From: Heracleum sosnowskyi
Taxonomy: Eukaryota; Streptophyta; Magnoliopsida; Apiales; Apiaceae
NCBI GenBank assembly: GCA_030848705.1
Contig: CM061237.1
Span: 85,679,910 to 85,743,909, forward strand
Length of the DNA stretch: 64,000 nt
Reading direction: 5' to 3'
Shown: positions 32,233 to 45,658 of the stretch, piece after piece
How the letters are laid out: each line of letters begins with the position of its first letter
Position numbering within the stretch: position 1 is the first letter of the stretch
Program-made: the position numbers and the translations under genes
Notes under the pieces: generated by a model
Told to the model about the DNA's origin: nothing
The model's database searches: none
The model's input: the letters and a program-made list of their open reading frames with translations, nothing else

Positions 32233-32765
32233 TTTTCTTCTGCAAGTCTGTAATGCAGCCAGTATAATGTTGATTTTCTTGAGAATTGTCATTCTCAGAA
32301 AAAGTGATAATTTTGTCTAAGTCAAAATTATTCTTTCAACCGATACTGCTATCGGTTGAAGGTCAAACATATTACTGGATTGTTACTTTTCAATGATACG
32401 AGCTATTTGTTTTTCAACGGATAAGCTGAATTTTAAGAGTTTTACATATCATCAGTAGCGCTTTAATCTCAACCGTTAAATGATCACGTTTCTATCCGCC
32501 GCTGTATACATACACCTGTGTGTATATAACTGTAGTAAATTCGTGGCTATTTTCTCTCTTACTTTATTTTTAAACGATTACTTTTTGCACCAATCAAATG
32601 ATTTCTTTTAATTATTTTGATTAATTTTGTGAGTTATTTGTGGAAAGTATAAATACATTTTTGCTTCTAACTGTTCATGTTTATCTTTCCCCGAATTCAC
32701 TAAGGCAAAAATACTCTCTTCTCTTTCAAAGCAAAACCTCTCTCTGCACTAATCTCTCTTCAGCA
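32233..32765 (+). promoter_or_regulatory. Element A pol-third-ORF spacer
   Basis: There is no gene here. The stretch carries an inverted pair of the family word (ttcaaccgat / atcggttgaa, about 32335-32361) and another copy at about 32413. TATACATACAC lies at 32505-32515 with tatataa at 32523-32529, and a caccaatcaaa CCAAT-like site follows. The layout matches element C's spacer. Confidence 0.5.
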
Positions 32766-33973
32766 ATGGCACCAACAAACAAGACCATGTCACTTACTGG
32801 CTTTACCTATGAGAAAAACAACTTCACTTCTTTGGTGGATTTTGAAAATCACCCAGAGGCATACCACAAGATGATGAAGTTCATCAATGGATGCAAGCTA
32901 TCTCATGCAATACTTGTTGCTCCAACCATTTACTGTGAAGTTGTGGAAGAGGTATGGACTTCTTCAGTGTTTGACTCTGAGAACATCACACTCACCTTCA
33001 ATCTCAAAGGTAAGGAACATATTATCAATGCTGATATTGTGACTACATGTTTAAGATTGCCTGAAAATAATTGTTTAGAAAATCATACTGATAATAATAT
33101 TGTTACCATGCTTAATTCTATCAATTATGCTAAAGAGACTGTTAACCTAGGCAAAATCCAGAGAAAAGGCATGATAAAAGAATGGAGTTTCTTTTGTGAT
33201 GCCTTTATTAAGGTCTTTTCTGGTAAAATTAGTAACTGGGATGATGTCACAACTTCCATGTTTGACATGATTTATATGCTGCTAAATGATAGATATTACG
33301 ACTTAGGTTCTATGATTTTAATTGAACTAGCTGCCAAGTTAGGACATAAAGAGTCTAGGTCACAAAATATCTATTTTGTTAGATTTATCATGTTATTGGC
33401 TAACCATGTTGATAAGGACATAAAAATTGAGTTCCCTGCCAACAAGATGGATTGTTGGGTTCAAAATAAGAGATTCTTTGAGGACTTGAATAGGATGAAC
33501 CTAAACAACACTATGGAGCTACGTTACTTGCCTATCATTAAGGCATTTCAGGTAACTACTACTACAACTCCTACTGCAACTTCTCAGCCTCTTACTTCTT
33601 TGATTTCTAGTGCCACAATGGAGGCTGGTAATGTCCCATAGCCTCTTACCCAAGTGGCCAAAATCAAAGTTCACAAATCCAAATCCAAAAGGTCAACCTC
33701 ATGTGTCTCTCAAAAGGCACCTGTTGTAAAAACTACTTCCCAACCAGAGGGGAGTTCTCAGGTGGAAGTGAGAAGTGAGGGAAGGGGTGAAAATCAACAA
33801 AACCCCAAGAAAAAGGGTGGAGAGGTTAGTGAATCCTAGCCAAGCCAAAATGTATCTTCTCAAAAAGATACAGTGGTTGAAAAGGAATTACACACATCCC
33901 TAGTGGCATCTTCTCAAAAAGTTGTTACTATTGAAAAGAGTTCCCAACCAGGAACACAGAACAAGAGGGATAT
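32766..33973 (+). pseudogene. Element A third ORF (env-like), part 1
   Basis: The ATG at 32766 (cagcaATGG) matches the start of C's third ORF. The conserved N-terminal domain is complete through RFIMLLANHV. TAG stops lie at 33639-33641 and 33837-33839 in the same frame. Solo LTR D' interrupts the gene at 33974. Confidence 0.88.
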
Positions 33974-36162
33974 TGTAATATCCGTGAATTTTTTTTATAT
34001 ATATAAATGATATATTTGGTGTAAAATATTTCGTGTGGAATAATTTGAATATTAATAAGTTACGGTTATTAAGTGATTATGTGTTATTTGGTGAGTCGAA
34101 AGCCCCTTTCAAATATTTCGTCATTTGAAATCTTATTCAATTTTGAGCCCCGTTTTGAAAATTCAAGGGCCCCGTTGAAATTTTGTACATCATTATTATC
34201 CCTTCATCTTTCGTATTCGAATCGTTATCGAAAGAACTATTCGTAACATTTCATCCCTATCTATTTGATCTTGTCAGTGTAATTCGTTTTGTTCAAAAAG
34301 GGAAAGATTGTTCCAAACCTTAATTGTCTAGGGTGACGGATATGTCATTTATATCAATATTTCATATGTTATAGCCCCAGTATTCTTGAGCATTAGTTAT
34401 ATAATGATATGTATTGATTTGGATAATTATCAGTCTTTGTAGATAATTATCTTCTCGTAAAACGTATTTTTAAGCTAATTAGGGTTTTTAAACGATCCAG
34501 TGGATCTATATCGATCCAAAAATGTTGTTTGGGGTATTATTTTTCCAAAAATATAAAAAGACGAATCGTACCTTAAACCTCACATAATCTATATTTCATA
34601 ATCTCGAAAAAGTAAAAATCCCCGAACCGTGTTCTTCGTGTTCTTGAATAATCAAACCAAATTTTGAGGGTGTTATTGAAATCAGAACTTGAAGTTCAAA
34701 TACTCAAATCAAAGATCTTGAGCTCTAGTTTCAGAATCTTCCAACCTCATCATCTGGTAATTTTTCGATTTTATATGAATTTTTCAATTTTCGAATTAAA
34801 TTAGGGTTCATACCCGAATTGGGGATTTTCATTCTGTTGATTCTCCGTTCAATTGGTTGCTTCTAACATGTTCCTAGGGTTCTAATTAGCAGGAATCCAT
34901 GTTTTAATTTCATGTTTATGTTCGATTTTTACGGGTTTGATTTTCGGGTTTTGACCCGAATTCTTCTTTTGAATAGTCTGTTCTTGTTGTTGATCTGACA
35001 TGAATTTTGATAGAGGGCTTTGATTGTGTGTGTTCTTAGCTTCATTTTAACATAAAGAACGTAGAGTTTCATGTACAAAATTTGTAGATCGGAAAATTTG
35101 TTTAAGGTCACCGGAAAATAGTCGGGTTTGGAGTTCCGGTGATGTTTTTGGTTTGTTTTTTATCGGAATGTATTGGTATGGTTATTTGGAATGTTTTGGT
35201 ATCAAAAGCCCTAAATTTGGTCGTGTTTTTGTCTCGCCGGATTTTGGAAAAGTCGCCGGATTCTAGAAAATTTCCGGTTGTTCTTGGCGACCCGTTTCTG
35301 TTCTTGGCGACCCGTTTTCTGACCCGGTTTCAATCTTCAAAACCCTAATTCATTTTCAGAAAACTGTTTTTGAATTTTATTTTTAAAAATAATTCGAAAA
35401 TAGGTTAAAATCTTCATATTTTATTTTTAAAAATATATTTTTAATTCAGAAAAATTCTGGAAAATTATATTTATTATTTTTAAATTCGAAAATTGATTAA
35501 ACTTAATTATTTTAATTATTTTAATTAATAATTAGTTTATTTAATTGATTGATTAATTCTTTTAATCAGTTAATTCTTAAAAATTAATTATTAATTAGAT
35601 TTAATTAATTAAAAATTCAGTTTAATTATTTTCAAACATGTTTTATTATTTAAAAATAGTTTGAGCATTTAAAGAGTGTCAATTAATTTTATTAATTGAT
35701 TTATTTGCATTTAAATACTTATATTGGGTTTAAAAATCCGATTTTTGATTTAAAATTTTGTTTGCGACTTATTTAAATTCTAATAAGTCTCGAATATTGT
35801 TTTAAAAATATTTATAAGCACTATATGGTTTATATAAAGTGGAATAATGTGTTTAGTGTCCGTAAATGTCTTATAAAAAGAATATAATATGAGTCTGTCT
35901 ATCGGAAAAATAGGTCGGGCATTTGATAAATCTCGAAATTGGCCCGATAGGCTGTTTAGACTTAAAAATGATTATGAGTTTATATTGAGGAAATAATAAA
36001 TGATGGGATGTACTAATATGAGTTATGTATTATAGAATCGAGTTCCCGAAGTAAGGGAAAGGAGAAGGTAGAATAGCAACGGTAGAATTTGACTACGTCG
36101 AACCAGGCAAGTGTCTATTTCTTTCGCAAATCCTTGAGTAATATTACTCTGAGTTATTATAT

Positions 36163-37274
36163 TGTTAGGTCCAAAGTATCGTAGAAGGGGGGGGGTTGAA
36201 TACGATACTCACAAATAATTTAATTTCGTTCGCGGATAATTCATTCAGTTCTATAACGAAATCAAACACACCAAACCAAACCAAGTTTCGGGGAATATAT
36301 CTTTTTATAAATATAAACCTCGAGGGGTGCTACAATTTCTAATCCGTAGATTAGCTTCAATGAGTTCTAAGTTATTCACAATCAATACAATGATAGAGTT
36401 TAAGCAGAATTAATTTCTCTTGGTATTTTCTCTCTGGCTCAATCTCTCTCTTCGTAATTGCTTCTGTGTGAAATAACTTCGACTGAAGAAGACACACTTC
36501 CTCTGTTGTAATTGTAGACTTTTGTTTTTGAAAACCATCGAACCAAAACTAGAGAACTAATCATGGCCGTCCAATTTCCATCAACCTGTCAGACAAAATA
36601 AAACTTTCCACCTGCTCCAATTTGAAAACCATCGAATGATTAAAAAGAATTTATCATTCGATAGTTTTTAAATAAAAACTATATAAATCTAAATTCTTTT
36701 GAATTGAATTCTGATGGATTTCTTTTATCACTTTCGATGGTTTTCTTAAAAGAAAAACCATCGAACCATTTCTTGTCCTTGATCTTTTTAGTAGATCTTT
36801 TAAGTTCCCGGGTGCTTAGTTTTAGACTGTATCAATTTCTTCTGAGACGATAAAACAACTTGATCTTTTTAGTGTCGTCACCTAGTGCAACTGGTCTGGT
36901 TCACAGATGAATAACACTTGATCAATTCTTCTTTTATGTCTTCAATTCAGTGCTGCTGATAAGTCCTTTGTCGTTCTGTTTGCTTCGATTAAATCACTGG
37001 AATCCCGTGGTACTTAACCCTAAATCATTCACATACTTTTGTTGTCTTGAAAGTCTTGTTTCTTTTGCTGTCACTGAGGCTTGAACATTTTCATAAACTT
37101 CTTTCCGTGACCTGTTTACGGACTTCAAGAATACATAACGTATTTTGATTTTTTGAGTTTACCTTTTCTTCTTTGATTCTGGATTCCTGTGCTTCTGTTA
37201 ATATTATTGTCTGTCTTGTCCTTTGTTGAGTTATAGTTATCTCTTTTACATCTTATGTTACATTATGCTTTACA
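36163..37274 (-). repeat. 3' LTR of element E
   Basis: On the + strand it runs from tgttaggtcc to atgctttaca. It carries the family words as AACCATCGAA/TTCGATGGTT and ATTCGATAGTTTT at about 36530, 36630, 36655, 36735 and 36765. The oligo-C tract near the U5 end has nine bases. Confidence 0.93.
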
Positions 37275-37288
37275 ATCTCCCCCTATTT
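37275..37288 (-). other. Polypurine tract of element E
   Basis: On the minus strand aaatagggggagat lies next to the 3' LTR. About 220 bp without a gene separate it from the third-ORF stop. Confidence 0.85.
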
Positions 37289-37508
37289 GATTGGATAGAG
37301 TTCGACAAGCAAATACTTCGAGGATAACTCAACTAACTAAGGAAACATGAAACTACTTAAAGTAAGACAGCGTAATAATATTAAATGCATTCTGGATCAG
37401 ATATATATACATTTCCAGATTTCATAAATCAAAAAACAATAAAACTTTATACAATGAAGTTGTTCCTCTAGTCTGAGCTGATAGTTCTTTTGTTCTTTGC
37501 TTCAATCT

Positions 37509-39921
37509 TCAGTCCATTCCGATCTCACCTTCTTCAATCATTGGATCGGAGTTAGCAGCTTGATAATCAATCACTGATAGATAGTGTAGTGGTTCTCCAG
37601 GTTTAAGGATTGCTCCTTGGATGTGTCTTCCAATATATTCAACCTCTTGACCCACTCCAGCCCATAACCATGCAATGTTAACATCTTCCTTGTTTAGCTT
37701 TGGCATGTTTGGTAATCTGGTATGCACTTCCAATCCTCTTTCCACTCTTTTCCTATAGTAAGGAACATTCTCCATTAGAAATCTTCTAAGAGTGTCTGCT
37801 GCTTTGTCCTTCTCCGTTGATGTGAATCCAGTGGATCTAAGATACTTCTCAACTGATATTAGATAGTTGCTTGGATAGTCTCTCAGTTTGTCCTCAGCCA
37901 AATAGCAGATTCTGAACAAGTCATTCGTCATGAATCTAACCATTGGAGGATCTTCAGTAATCTCTGGACCGACTTTCATCAAGATCTCCTTAACATGCTC
38001 ACGGAGCAGTTCATTTAGTCTTGTAGTTCTTTGGATCTTGATGAGTATCACCTGCAGTTCTGTGTATGTTCTCTGTTCTAAAAACTTAGTGGAAATCACA
38101 AATGTACCTTTCTCAAGAAAATTGATCAGGATGTTCCAGGCTCCATTTGCTTTAACCCCAGCTTTCAGAAAGATCACAGTATTCCTCAGTGCAGTGAAGT
38201 AAACATGATCATCAGGATTTGCACTTCCTATGTTCTGAATTATGACTTCCACCTCTGCATTGTCGTTGACTTCTAATCCGTCTTCAACTCCACAAAAGGT
38301 TTTATAAGCCATCTCCCATTCACTTCCATGCTTGCTTGCCAAATCCATCATATTTTTCTTCCTTACTTCAGCTTGCACCTTGGATCTTTTTAGCTTCTCA
38401 ATCCTTAGAACTGCTTGGTGTCTTTCTTTCTCAGCATGCCTGACATCTATTGCAGCTCTTTGAGCTCTCATTGCTTCCAAGGCAGCTTCTTCTTCTTGTG
38501 ACAGAGGATTTGCTTCTTCTTCCATAATATCCTCCCAGATTGGATGTTCAACGGGCTCTGGATAATATGGCTCATGCTCCTCCTGAATTGGTTGCTCTTG
38601 CATGACCTCAAATACCTCTTCACTCTTCTCTTCTTCTTGTACAAGTTCTTCTATCCAATACTGTCTTATCGGAATAGCTTCAACCGTTTCCCAAACTCCC
38701 CATCCATCCTTACTTTTCTCCCCATCTCCAACTTTCTCCCCCTTAGTTGAGGAATCCTCTATAAAAGCATCTTCAGCATAAAAGGCAGCAGAAAGATCAG
38801 GTTGTTGTTGTGAAGGTCCGGGTTGTCCAGTTTGTTGGTTCTTCAACATAGTCCAGATTGATTGTACTCCGTCACTTTGATTTTCCATGAAATCCAATAG
38901 ATCCTTATTCATCTGTTGCATAGAAGCCAGCTTCAGGTCAATGTCATCCAATCTGGAGTTGGTAGTCTTCTCAATCTTGTCCAGTCTCTGGTTTAGCTTA
39001 GACTCCACTCTAGAAAGGGTGTTCATTGCATCTTTTACCCTATCTTGACCATCCCGGATAACCAGAACGTCTTCTTTCAAAGCTTCTTGTCCTTGTGACA
39101 AAGCATCTACTTCATTCATGAATCCATCTTTAAGTTCCTTGACGTCCGTCCTCAACTCGATCAATTCCTCCAATGCTTCCTTCTTTAAGGAGTCCACTGC
39201 CTGCTTCGTACCTGTTATAGTGCCAGATGCACTGCCAATGACCCTGAATGTTCTTCTGGAATCAGCTGAAGCCAAGTTAACCTTCTCTTGAATAGACTTT
39301 AAAGAAGCATTGGCTTGACTAGAGGAGATCCGTTGGTCAAAGGAAGGTCGCAGTGGAACCTTAAATAGTGGATTTCCTTCTTTGTCACGAACTGTCATCT
39401 CCTTGAGGGTAGATTGAACTTGTAACTCTCTTTCTGTCGGTAATAGCAAATCATCAATATTTGGAAGGGTTAGGGTGTCACTCCTCACATTTGGCTCTGG
39501 GTGTACACTCAACGTTTCTGTCGGTGTTTCACTCATTTTTTCTTTCCCACTCAGGCCAGGTGTAAGTGTTTTTGTTTCACTCAATCCCTTTTTGCTCAAT
39601 GTACCTGCAGAAGAAAACACTGTAGCCGTCCTTAAGGAGGTCACTGGTGGTGCAATGGGGCTTCGCAAGTCCCTGTCCTTGGATAAACCAAGTTGCTGAT
39701 CATCCGTAGATGATATATCCTTTGAAGGATCTAGAGTTTGAATCTCTAGGGGTTAGAAACAGGCTCTATTAACAGCAGAGATCCCGAATCTTCCCCAATA
39801 GTCTGTGAAGACTTTACCTCAGTTGACTCTTCAATAGTAATTGATTCATTGTCACCGAGTTGCCGATCTGCACCTACGTCAGACCCTTTACCCGCAGGAT
39901 CTAGATATGTTCCATCTGGGG
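37509..39921 (-). pseudogene. Element E third ORF (env-like), C-terminal part
   Basis: A long open stretch (37509-39668) encodes a Ser/Thr/Pro-rich region, a strong coiled coil (LKKEALEELIEL ... NQRLDKIEKTT), an acidic Glu-rich block, a Lys/Arg-rich helix and a C-terminal region. The last part (FRICYLAEDKLRDYPSN, WLWAGVGQEVEY) is not obviously similar to the tails of B, C and F. Upstream, between 39668 and 39921, the frame is broken by stops and a frameshift near 39750. Element F separates it from the N-terminal part. Confidence 0.82.
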
Positions 39922-39926
39922 AGGTA

Positions 39927-40487
39927 TGTTGCCCAGTAATAATCTATTGTAGAAGGGGGGTTGAATACAATAGTATAAGATAATCGACTTCTTAATGTAT
40001 ATATCACAAATATGAAAGAAAGATAACAGCTTTATTAAATCTGATATAAAACTGTTACAAACTCTCTCAAGAAATTCTGATGTTCTTGAGAGCTGCTAGC
40101 TTACAAAAACTCTCTCAAGAAATTCTATGTTCTTGAGAGCTGCTAATCGATTATATTCTCCTTCATAAATCGAAACCAAAACTGTGTTTATATACTACAC
40201 AGCTTCTTTATCAATGATAAGTCCTAATCAATTACAAAGATTGAAACCTATCCATAATTGATAGCTACATTCTACAAACCAGGAACCGACAGAATAAACT
40301 TCCATGTTTAACTAGACTCCAAATATAACTCGAAGTAGGAATCCTGATTAGCTTCCAGTCCTGATGATCAATCCTGATCCCAGTCCTGATATGTATCTTG
40401 ATCTTGACGACCATGTAATCCTGATGACGTCAGCAATCCTGATCAGTTGAGTCTAGCTCCTGACGATCATTGAATTCTGATCTAACA
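39927..40487 (-). repeat. 3' LTR of element F
   Basis: It runs tgttgcccag ... gatctaaca. Four AATCCTGAT words and several cctgat variants fill U3 (about 40340-40460). Two copies of a hairpin (ctctcaagaa / ttcttgagag) lie at 40064-40092 and 40112-40139. Confidence 0.94.
40064..40139 (-). repeat. Duplicated 10-bp-stem hairpin in element F LTR
   Basis: Perfect arms ctctcaagaa and ttcttgagag are separated by 9 bp (40064-40092) and again by 8 bp (40112-40139). Both are present in the other LTR too. They lie between the TATA region and the oligo-C tract, so they are probably transcribed. Confidence 0.75.
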
Positions 40488-40498
40488 ATCTCCCCCAA
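40488..40498 (-). other. Polypurine tract of element F
   Basis: On the minus strand attgggggagat adjoins the 3' LTR. Confidence 0.85.
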
Positions 40499-40596
40499 TC
40501 TCATACTTTGTGAAATAAAGTATAGATTCCTAAGATTCAATGATGTCAAAAACATATATACAAAATGTACAGAATCTGCAGCAACAACTTATCTGT

Positions 40597-43500
40597 TTAA
40601 ATTCTTTGATAGAACAGATTCATCTTCAAGAAGTTGGATAACAAATTTTCTTCTTTTTCTTCAAGAATTTGAATCAGTCTTTCCTTAAGATTTCTGAGTT
40701 CTTCATCTTCCTCATTAATCTGGTAGATAGCTGCTCTGAGATTCAATATGGAGTTTCTCTGAAGACTATGCTCTTCAAGCAAAAGATAAGCAATTTCCTT
40801 CCCATCAGGATTGAGAGTAAGTTGAGTCATGCCAAAAGTTACTTCTTTAACAGCAGTACCCCTTTGCATTTCCACATCCTGACCTCTTTGATTTAAGTAC
40901 ATGGGAGTATAATTACCATTGAAATTACTGTTTCCATCCGGTCTTCTTCTTATTGTTGACAAAATCATGTCACTCCATTCCTTGCATATTTGATTCTTCG
41001 ATCTCAAAAGATAATGAACATATTTCAGTTCCTGTGTAGTTTTCATCAGCAGATCTTGAATAGATAAAATCTTCACACTACCATCTTTCATGAAGTACAT
41101 AAGCTTTTCTTTCTTATCAAAACCATCATGACAATCTATAACTATATCAACAGCTAGTAAATTGTTCAGGTTTTCAGAAGTTAAAGTACCTACAATTTCA
41201 GTTAAGGAGTAAGGATCAACATATGACATATTTAGATATTCAGCATCCCTGTGTCCAATACCTCCTCTTGAATTACTTGTCAATTGCTTCAGATTTGAAA
41301 ACATCTTTAACCAGAGTGCTTTTGATCTAACCATCCCAGATAAATCAACAACACTTGAAGCGTTTGTAATAATTCCTCCAGACTGAAAATTGATAAGTGT
41401 ATCACAACTTAGTGTACTAATATGTTTCCAGTTCTTATCCTTTTCCTTTTCAAAGGCATAGCTTCTTTCCAGTGAAGATTCTTGTCTGCTTGGGTTCCTC
41501 CACTTTCATCTGTTTGAGAGTTTAAGCCTTTGTACATAGAGATTGAAATCTCTATTTGTTGATCTTGTAATTTCACTTCTTCTGGCTTCTTCTTCTTCAT
41601 ATACTTCCTTGTTGTGAGAATCAACCACAGTAGATAAAATTATCAAATCAATCTCTTGCATAATTTCAGAATCATCAGGATCTTGAATATTATCAGGAAC
41701 AACATCAGGATTAGATTCTTCAATTTGATTTGTATTGCATAGAGTTGATTTTCTTGATTTTCTTCTCAATACAGGTTCTTCTTCAATATTTCCATCATCA
41801 CCAAAAGTAGATCTGTCAGGAACTACTATAGTTTGAATAGGTTCAGGAATTTCTTCAATTCTTAACCCTCGAGACCTTGTCTGTCTAGGTATTGTTTGAG
41901 TTGAAGAACCTCTTCTACTTCTTCTAGCTCCTCTCCTACCTCTGCCTCCTCTACCTCTAGCAGGAGCAGGATTATTAAAGCTTTCCATCATTTCTCTCTG
42001 TTGTCTTAAGAATTCTTCATGTGAGAGATCAGGATATTCTTCACTTGCTGTAGAGAGTGCTTTTCTTGCATATAATTGTTGAACTCTTTTATCAGTGTGA
42101 TATAGAGTAACAATTCTGCCATCTTTTGTAGAAAACTTCTGGAATAAATTTGATGCATCTTCAGGATTATCAATAAAAATATCTTCATCACCTTCAGGAA
42201 TTGTAGCAAGAGTATGTCCATGACCAGGTGTCAGGATTTGTTCTTCCGTCAGGATCTGAGATTGCACCAACGTTCTTACTGTCTTAACTCCAGAATCAGA
42301 AACATGAGTTGACTGCGTTGTTTGACTTTGTGAAGTTTGAATTGTAGACTTCATAACAGCAGCATCAGAGGTTTCTCCTTGTATCACTTTGTCACAACCA
42401 TCATCTCCAGTATTATCATCATCATCATTATTTCTTAATACTAGATCAGGTGTGCATTTTGTCTGACTAACCTTCTCCCCCTTTTTGACATCAGGATTTG
42501 ACAATAAATTCAAAAGTAAGGAAAGAGAGGCTTGAATGTCAGTTACCTTAGTATCCAGAGAATCAATCCTTCTGTTGATAGAGGTTTGTTCAGAAATAAC
42601 AGATTTCACTTGGGATTCTACTACCCTTAGCAGAAAAGCAGTAGGCACCTTTGTAAAATTTTGAGAAATATCATTCCTCACCAACTCAGTGGATTTCTTG
42701 ATAGAATCAATCTCACTTTTTAGGCTTTTGGATAATAGAGTTGTAGCCTTCAGATGATTCTTCAAGTCTTGATTCTCTATAGATTTCACTGCATCATAGG
42801 CATGTTCCAAAGCAGAAGAATAACTTACAGATTCAATAGATCTGTGCCATGAATTGTTCCATTCATTCTGTCTAAGTGCCTCAGCAGGATTAAAGGAAGG
42901 AATAGAAAAATCTTGTCTCTGATCTTTCCCAGTGGAAGCTTTGCCAGCCATATATGTACTTGATGAACCAAAATTAGTTCCAAGACTAATTTTGAGTGCT
43001 GTAGCAAGCTGTTCCTTCTCTTTTCGATTCTCATCATCATCACTATCATCAGAGTCATCATCATCAGTACTATGAGTATCATCAGGATCAGGAATAGCTA
43101 TACCTTTCATTTTATCCTGTGAATCTGTGATAGGATGATCCATTGGTCTTGAACGAAGTGGCTGTATCAGGATAGGTTCAACATCAGGAGCACCACTAGC
43201 GTCAGGATTTGATATGCTTGCATCAGTATTTGCTACCAATGGTTCTTGTGGAGCTTGAGGTCCAGAAGCTTCTTCAACACTTTGAGTCAAAGGTTCTTGT
43301 GTGCTTCCCTCATTGACAGTGTCCTCGGCCAATCTTTGAACTTCATCTGCACCAGAAATCCCTTGAGCATTGTCAGGAAATTTCTCAGAAACTGTAGCTT
43401 GGCCTGCATCTTCACTTTGAGAAGATGGTTCTTGTGTAGCTGGAATGTCGATGTCTGCATTCTCCCTTTGAGAAAATGGTTCTTGTGGGACCATTCCACT

Positions 43501-45159
43501 AGCTAAGCCTTCACTCAAACTTTGATTGAGTGGTTCTTGTGTGGCTGGATCATCAGAAAGAGCTGCTGAACCACTTTGAGGTTCAGGTTCTTGTGGGCTT
43601 GATCCTTTCAGTTTCTTCTGTCTCTGATAGACTAACTCTTCTGCCTTCCTTAGCTTTTCCATTGGATGTTTTATCCCAAGATTGGAAGCAGCAGCACCAT
43701 ACTTCTCCCATGAAATATCAACATGTCTTTTTGTTGGAGAGTCCTGTGCTGGAGAGTCTGAAATATTAACCACTTGACTTGGTGCAGCATCAGGAATACT
43801 AACATCAGGATTTGCTTGAGCAGTTGAAACTGATTGCTCATTCAGAATAGAAGTGTCCTGTACATCAGTATCCTGCTTCTTTTCTAAAGGAATATGATAC
43901 CTGCTTTTTGATAACTTCCTTTTCTTCTGTGGTGTAGACAATGGAACCACAGCTGCAGTAGCAGTATCAGCAACTTCCTTATTCACATTCATCACTGAGG
44001 ATATAGGTAAGTCATCCTCTGAATCAGTCTCATCCCTGAGAACTAATTTTCTTTTAACAGAGACAGTCTCACCTCCCTTTGCAGCTTTCTTCACCAGGAC
44101 CCCTTGTACACCCCCTTGTAACTTCTTTTTAGTGATAGGTGTAGAAGAAAAGTCCTTTGAACCTGATTGCCTTCTTGACACATCAGTTCTAGCTGACTTC
44201 TTTGCTTTTACAACTAAAGTCTTTTGAGAGACATTAGAGGTGGCAGTTGACTGTTTAGACTGTTTAGGATGAATGCTTGGGTTAGGAACAAGGTGTGATT
44301 GGCCTTGCCCCATAACATTAGAAATTAAACCATAACGAGTAGGCATTTTCCTATGTAAGAAAAACCTAACCTCATCAGGAATAAAAGCATTTCCTATGAA
44401 ACCATTTGCCTTATCACTGTTGACTAAGGACTTAATATTATTCTCAGTAATTCTACAGATAGGTAGAACTACATCATTCTCAAAAACAACATTAGGACAC
44501 AAGTGATTAAATATCAACTGTAAAAATCTAAGAAAACAGACAGAACCTAACTTATCTGATTTCCTATCAATTAAGGCTTTTAAGATAAACGACCCATAAT
44601 CAAACACTGTAGAGTGGATAAGAGAGTACCCAATTTTAAGAGATCCTGATGGAAGAGCATCAAAATTTGATGTCTTGTTCAGGAAACAGCGGCTGATCGT
44701 ATCAAAGAAGAAATTCCATTCCTTCTTAAGCTTTGTCCTAAAGAGATTGCCATATCTCTTTACTTCACCATTGTAGCCCAACTTTGTAACAAACTCAAAA
44801 AGAGTAGAGTCCGAAACATTAGCAGGAATAGCATCACCAAGAATAGGTAAATGCAGGGCTTCCTCCACAATTGCAGGAGTCACATAGTGAGTAATTCCAT
44901 TATGTTCAAAACTCATCAAGATGGTGTCAGAATACCCTTTGTCAAAAGTCACTGAGTTCCACACCTGCATTACAGACTTAAAAGAAACACTTGCAGGTTC
45001 TGTTAAAGCAAACTTCAATGGGCTTGAAGCTAGAAAATCTTGAATTATATGAAACTCATTGGGTAAATATTGATGATTTAGAATAGCCACAAAATTGTTA
45101 GTGGCAAAAGTAACACCACTAATCACTGTTTGTTTGTTCATGAATGATGAAGACGCCAT
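40597..45159 (-). pseudogene. Element F third ORF (env-like, about 1520 codons) with one stop
   Basis: The ATG is at 45157-45159. The N-terminal domain (EWNFFFDTISRCF, SNFDALP, FLRFLQLIFNHLCP) is homologous to those of A, C and E. Next come a Ser/Pro/Gln-rich linker with repeated TQEPLNQS-like units, an acidic run and a coiled coil around residues 790-890. An arginine/glycine-rich patch (ARGRGGRGRRGARRSRRG, near 1070) follows, then the C-terminal module. A single in-frame TGA at 41506-41508 divides it; the frame is open on both sides. No membrane segment or signal peptide is seen. The TGA may be a simple nonsense mutation. Confidence 0.85.
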
Positions 45160-45658
45160 TGAAATTCTTAAAAATCTTGAGAATTGATGTTTGAAAATAG
45201 TTAGGGTTCGTAAGCACAGAGAGAGATAGAAAATCGAAAAACTGATGATGAGAGAGTAATTAATGATGTAGAATAAGTAAAAGTATTTTGTTAGAACAAA
45301 ACTTTACTCTCAATAACAAGTGGCAAAATATGATTTGTGCACAAATAATTAGTGGACAGATTACGTGTGTAATTTAAATGAAACTGCACCGCTTTTTATG
45401 TGTATGAATATGTATATCTATAACAGTGCAACACACGCGCGCATACAGTTGTCCTACTAAAACTCAACCGTCCATCAGCAGATACTGACGAAAAATTAGG
45501 CACAAATTAAGCAATGAAATACTGACCTGAACATCAGGATTGACCAGTTGACTTCCTGTCAGGATAGAATCCTATCAGGATTTGATCAAACAAAACATAC
45601 CTTTCTGAATAACCATCAGGATTTGACAGTTATCAGGATTTCCTCTCTGTAGCTTTCC
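45160..45658 (-). promoter_or_regulatory. Element F pol-third-ORF spacer
   Basis: There is no gene here. Four ATCAGGATT-type words and variants cluster at 45530-45650. On the minus strand a TATA-like tatacatattcatacac (45401-45416) lies about 250 bp before the third-ORF ATG, a variant of the TATACATACAC box of A, C and E. Confidence 0.45.

Noticed and set aside
41506..41508. Programmed stop-codon suppression at the TGA in the F third ORF
   Set aside because: C has an uninterrupted third ORF and E's stops lie elsewhere, so a simple nonsense mutation is more likely.
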